Notes under the pieces: generated by a model
What the model was told of the DNA's origin: nothing
Database searches by the model: none
What the model saw: only the letters and a program-made list of their open reading frames with translations
Translations under genes and position numbers: made by a program
Origin: Cranoglanis bouderius
Lineage: Eukaryota; Chordata; Actinopteri; Siluriformes; Cranoglanididae
Assembly: GCA_023630585.1 (NCBI GenBank)
Contig: CM042560.1
Location: 12,146,001 to 12,210,000 of the forward strand
Reading direction: 5' to 3'
Length of the DNA: 64,000 nucleotides
Part shown: positions 62,223-64,000 of the stretch, piece by piece
Position numbering within the stretch: the stretch's first letter is position 1
How the letters are laid out: the number at the start of each line of letters is the position of its first letter

Positions 62223-62570
62223 TAATAGAAATGGTTCTGTACATCATAGACACACTGTATGCGCTTACACTTTGCCTTTGTTTGCAAAAAACAAACCCAA
62301 GTCTGATCCATGGAGGCCCCACCTCACAACTTACAGGACTTAAAGGATCTGCTGCTAACGTCTTGGTGCCAGATACCACAGCACACCTTCAGAGGTCTTG
62401 TGGAGTCCATGCCTCGATGGGTCAGAGCTGTTTTGTTGGCACAAGAGGGACCTACACAATATTAGGCAGGTGGTTTTACTGTTATGGCTGATCAGTTTAT
62501 TTAACAATAGAAATTGTTCTGTACATCATAGACACACTGTGCACTTACACTTTGCCTTTGTTTGCAAAAA
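62223..62570. repeat. 68 bp direct duplication flanking a Tc1 fragment
   Basis: Copy 1 at 62223-62290 and copy 2 at 62504-62570 share GTTCTGTACATCATAGACAC and TTACACTTTGCCTTTGTTTG with few differences. Between them lies the Tc1 fragment. Confidence 0.85.
62305..62497 (+). mobile_element. Tc1-type fragment, one end only
   Basis: Plus-strand coding HGGPTSQLTGLKGSAANVLV, PDTTAHLQRSCGVHASMGQS and the terminal GGTTTTACTGTTATGGCTGA correspond, in opposite orientation, to 32810-33000 of the internally deleted element. The rest of the element is missing. Confidence 0.8.
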
Positions 62571-62635
62571 CTATTTGCTATAAACCAAGATCCTGGCACC
62601 TGAGTAATAGTTTTAAGCTAGCCTAATTTGATGTA

Positions 62636-63951
62636 CAAACCCAAGTCCAAAAATTTGGGATGCTGTGTAAAATGTAAATAAAAACAGAATGCAACAATTT
62701 GCAAATCTCATAAACCCATATGTTATTCACAATAGAACATAGAAAACATATCAAATGTTTAAACTGAGGAAATGTACCATTTTAAGAAAAAATTAAGGTA
62801 ATTTTGAATTTGATGGCCAATTTGATCTCAAAAAAGTCGGGACAGGGGCAACAAAAGGCTGGAAAAATAAGTGTTTCTAAAAAAGCAACAGCTGGAGGAA
62901 CATTTCGCAACTAATTAGGTTAATTGGCAACAGGTCAGTAACATGATTGGGTATAAAAAAGAGTATCTTAGAGAGGCAGAGTCTCTCAGAAGTAAAGATG
63001 GGCAGAGGTTCACCAATCTGCGAAAAACTGCAGCATCTACAAATTGTGGAACAATTTCAGAATAATGTTCCTCAACTTAAAATTGCAAAGACATCATCTA
63101 CAGTACATAATATAATCAAAAGATTCTGAGAATCTGGAGAAATCTCTGTGTGCAAGGGACAAGGGTGAAAATCAATATTGTATGCCCGTGATCTTCGGGC
63201 CCTCAGGCGGCACTGCATTAAAAACAGGCATGATTCTGTAATGGAAATCACTGCATGGGCTCAGAAACACCAGCGGGAGGGACCATCCAGCTTTATATCA
63301 TCGCTCATTTCAAAAGCTTGCATCTCTGATGGTATGGGGGTGCATTAGTGCCTATGGAATGGGCAGCTTGCACATCTGGAAAGGAACCATCAGTGCTGAA
63401 AGGTATATACGGGTTTTAGAGCAACATATGCTTCCATCCAGAAGACGTCTTTTTCAGGGAAGGCCTTGCATATTTCAGTAAGACAATGCTAAACCACATA
63501 CTGTTGGCTTCGTAGCAGAAGAGTCTGGGTGCTGAACTGGCCTGCCTGCAGTCCAGACCTTTCACCAATTGAAATACGACAAAGAAGACCCAGGACTGTT
63601 GAGCAGCTAGAATCCTGTATCAGACATGAATGGGACAACATTCCTCTCCCAAAACTTCAGCAACTGGTCTCCTCAGTTCCCAGACGTATACGGACTGTTG
63701 TTAAAAGAAGAGGGGATGCTACACAGTGGTAAACATGGCCCTGTCCCAACTTTTTTGAGACGTGTTGCTGCCATCAAATTCAAAATTACCCTATTTTTTC
63801 CTTAAAATGGTACATTTCCTCAGTTTAAACATTTGATATGTTTTCTATGTTCTATTGTGAATAAAATATGGGTTTATGAGATTTGCAAATCATTGCATTC
63901 TGTTTTCATTTACATTTTACACAGCATCCCAACTTTTTTGGAACTGGGGTT
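62636..63951 (+). mobile_element. Full-length but decayed Tc1-type element
   Basis: About 1.3 kb flanked by TA (62634-62635, 63952-63953). The long inverted ends are about 200 bp each: left includes GGGATGCTGTGTAAAATGTA, right includes TACATTTTACACAGCATCCC. The transposase on the plus strand is broken (next entry). Confidence 0.82.
62998..63732 (+). pseudogene. Broken Tc1-type transposase
   Basis: Begins MGRGSPICEKLQHLQIVEQF and reads to IIKRF, where TGA stops it in the N-terminal DNA-binding region. Later pieces in other frames include SLMVWGCISAYGMGSLHIWK-like coding and ACSPDLSPIE followed by RPRTVEQLESCIRHEWDNIP. The SPDLSPIE block supplies the last catalytic glutamate. It cannot make one continuous protein. 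Confidence 0.8.
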
Positions 63952-64000
63952 ATAAAAACCCTGGCAACTGTCGTTATCCGTCCTGTCTGCTGTTCCTCCT

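Overview
The window is vertebrate, most likely teleost fish, genomic DNA. It has intron-rich coding sequence with GT/AG splice sites, very dense (CA)n, (GA)n and (TA)n microsatellites, many Tc1/mariner relics, tRNA-derived SINEs and hAT, TTAA and foldback MITEs. Species and order cannot be fixed from the sequence alone; an ostariophysan such as a catfish would fit the repeat content, but that is inference.

One host gene is recognisable. It is the internal part of stxbp5 (tomosyn-1, syntaxin-binding protein 5) on the minus strand. I could place 17 consecutive exons from 39532 down to 4029, all joining in frame, about 631 codons. They encode most of the WD40/Lgl-type double beta-propeller and the start of the variable linker. 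The first two coding exons and the C-terminal R-SNARE-like segment were not found. The 24.5 kb from 39533 to 64000 is therefore probably an upstream intron, and 1 to 4028 the intron that follows the last visible exon.

Layout: 1-4028 intron with a Tc1 relic, a tRNA-type SINE and a foldback MITE. 4029-13676 holds twelve closely spaced exons, with short introns largely made of simple repeats or one MITE. 13677-39450 holds five exons in long introns containing a C/A-rich, G-poor 1 kb array, a nearly complete Tc1 element with a premature stop, a TTAA element, a Tc1 deletion derivative, and a hAT-like element with a Tc1 inside it. 39533-64000 has no recognisable exon and contains transposon relics, SINE copies, hAT MITEs and a degenerate Tc1-type element at the right edge.

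I found no convincing previously undescribed system. The most interesting observations concern how repeats shape the introns of stxbp5: a 198 bp intron that is about three quarters microsatellite, with (TG)n in place of the polypyrimidine tract; an intron almost filled by a palindromic MITE; and a recent-looking Tc1 insertion about 100 bp from a splice donor. Exon calls rest on translation, reading-frame continuity and remembered similarity to vertebrate STXBP5, not on any search.
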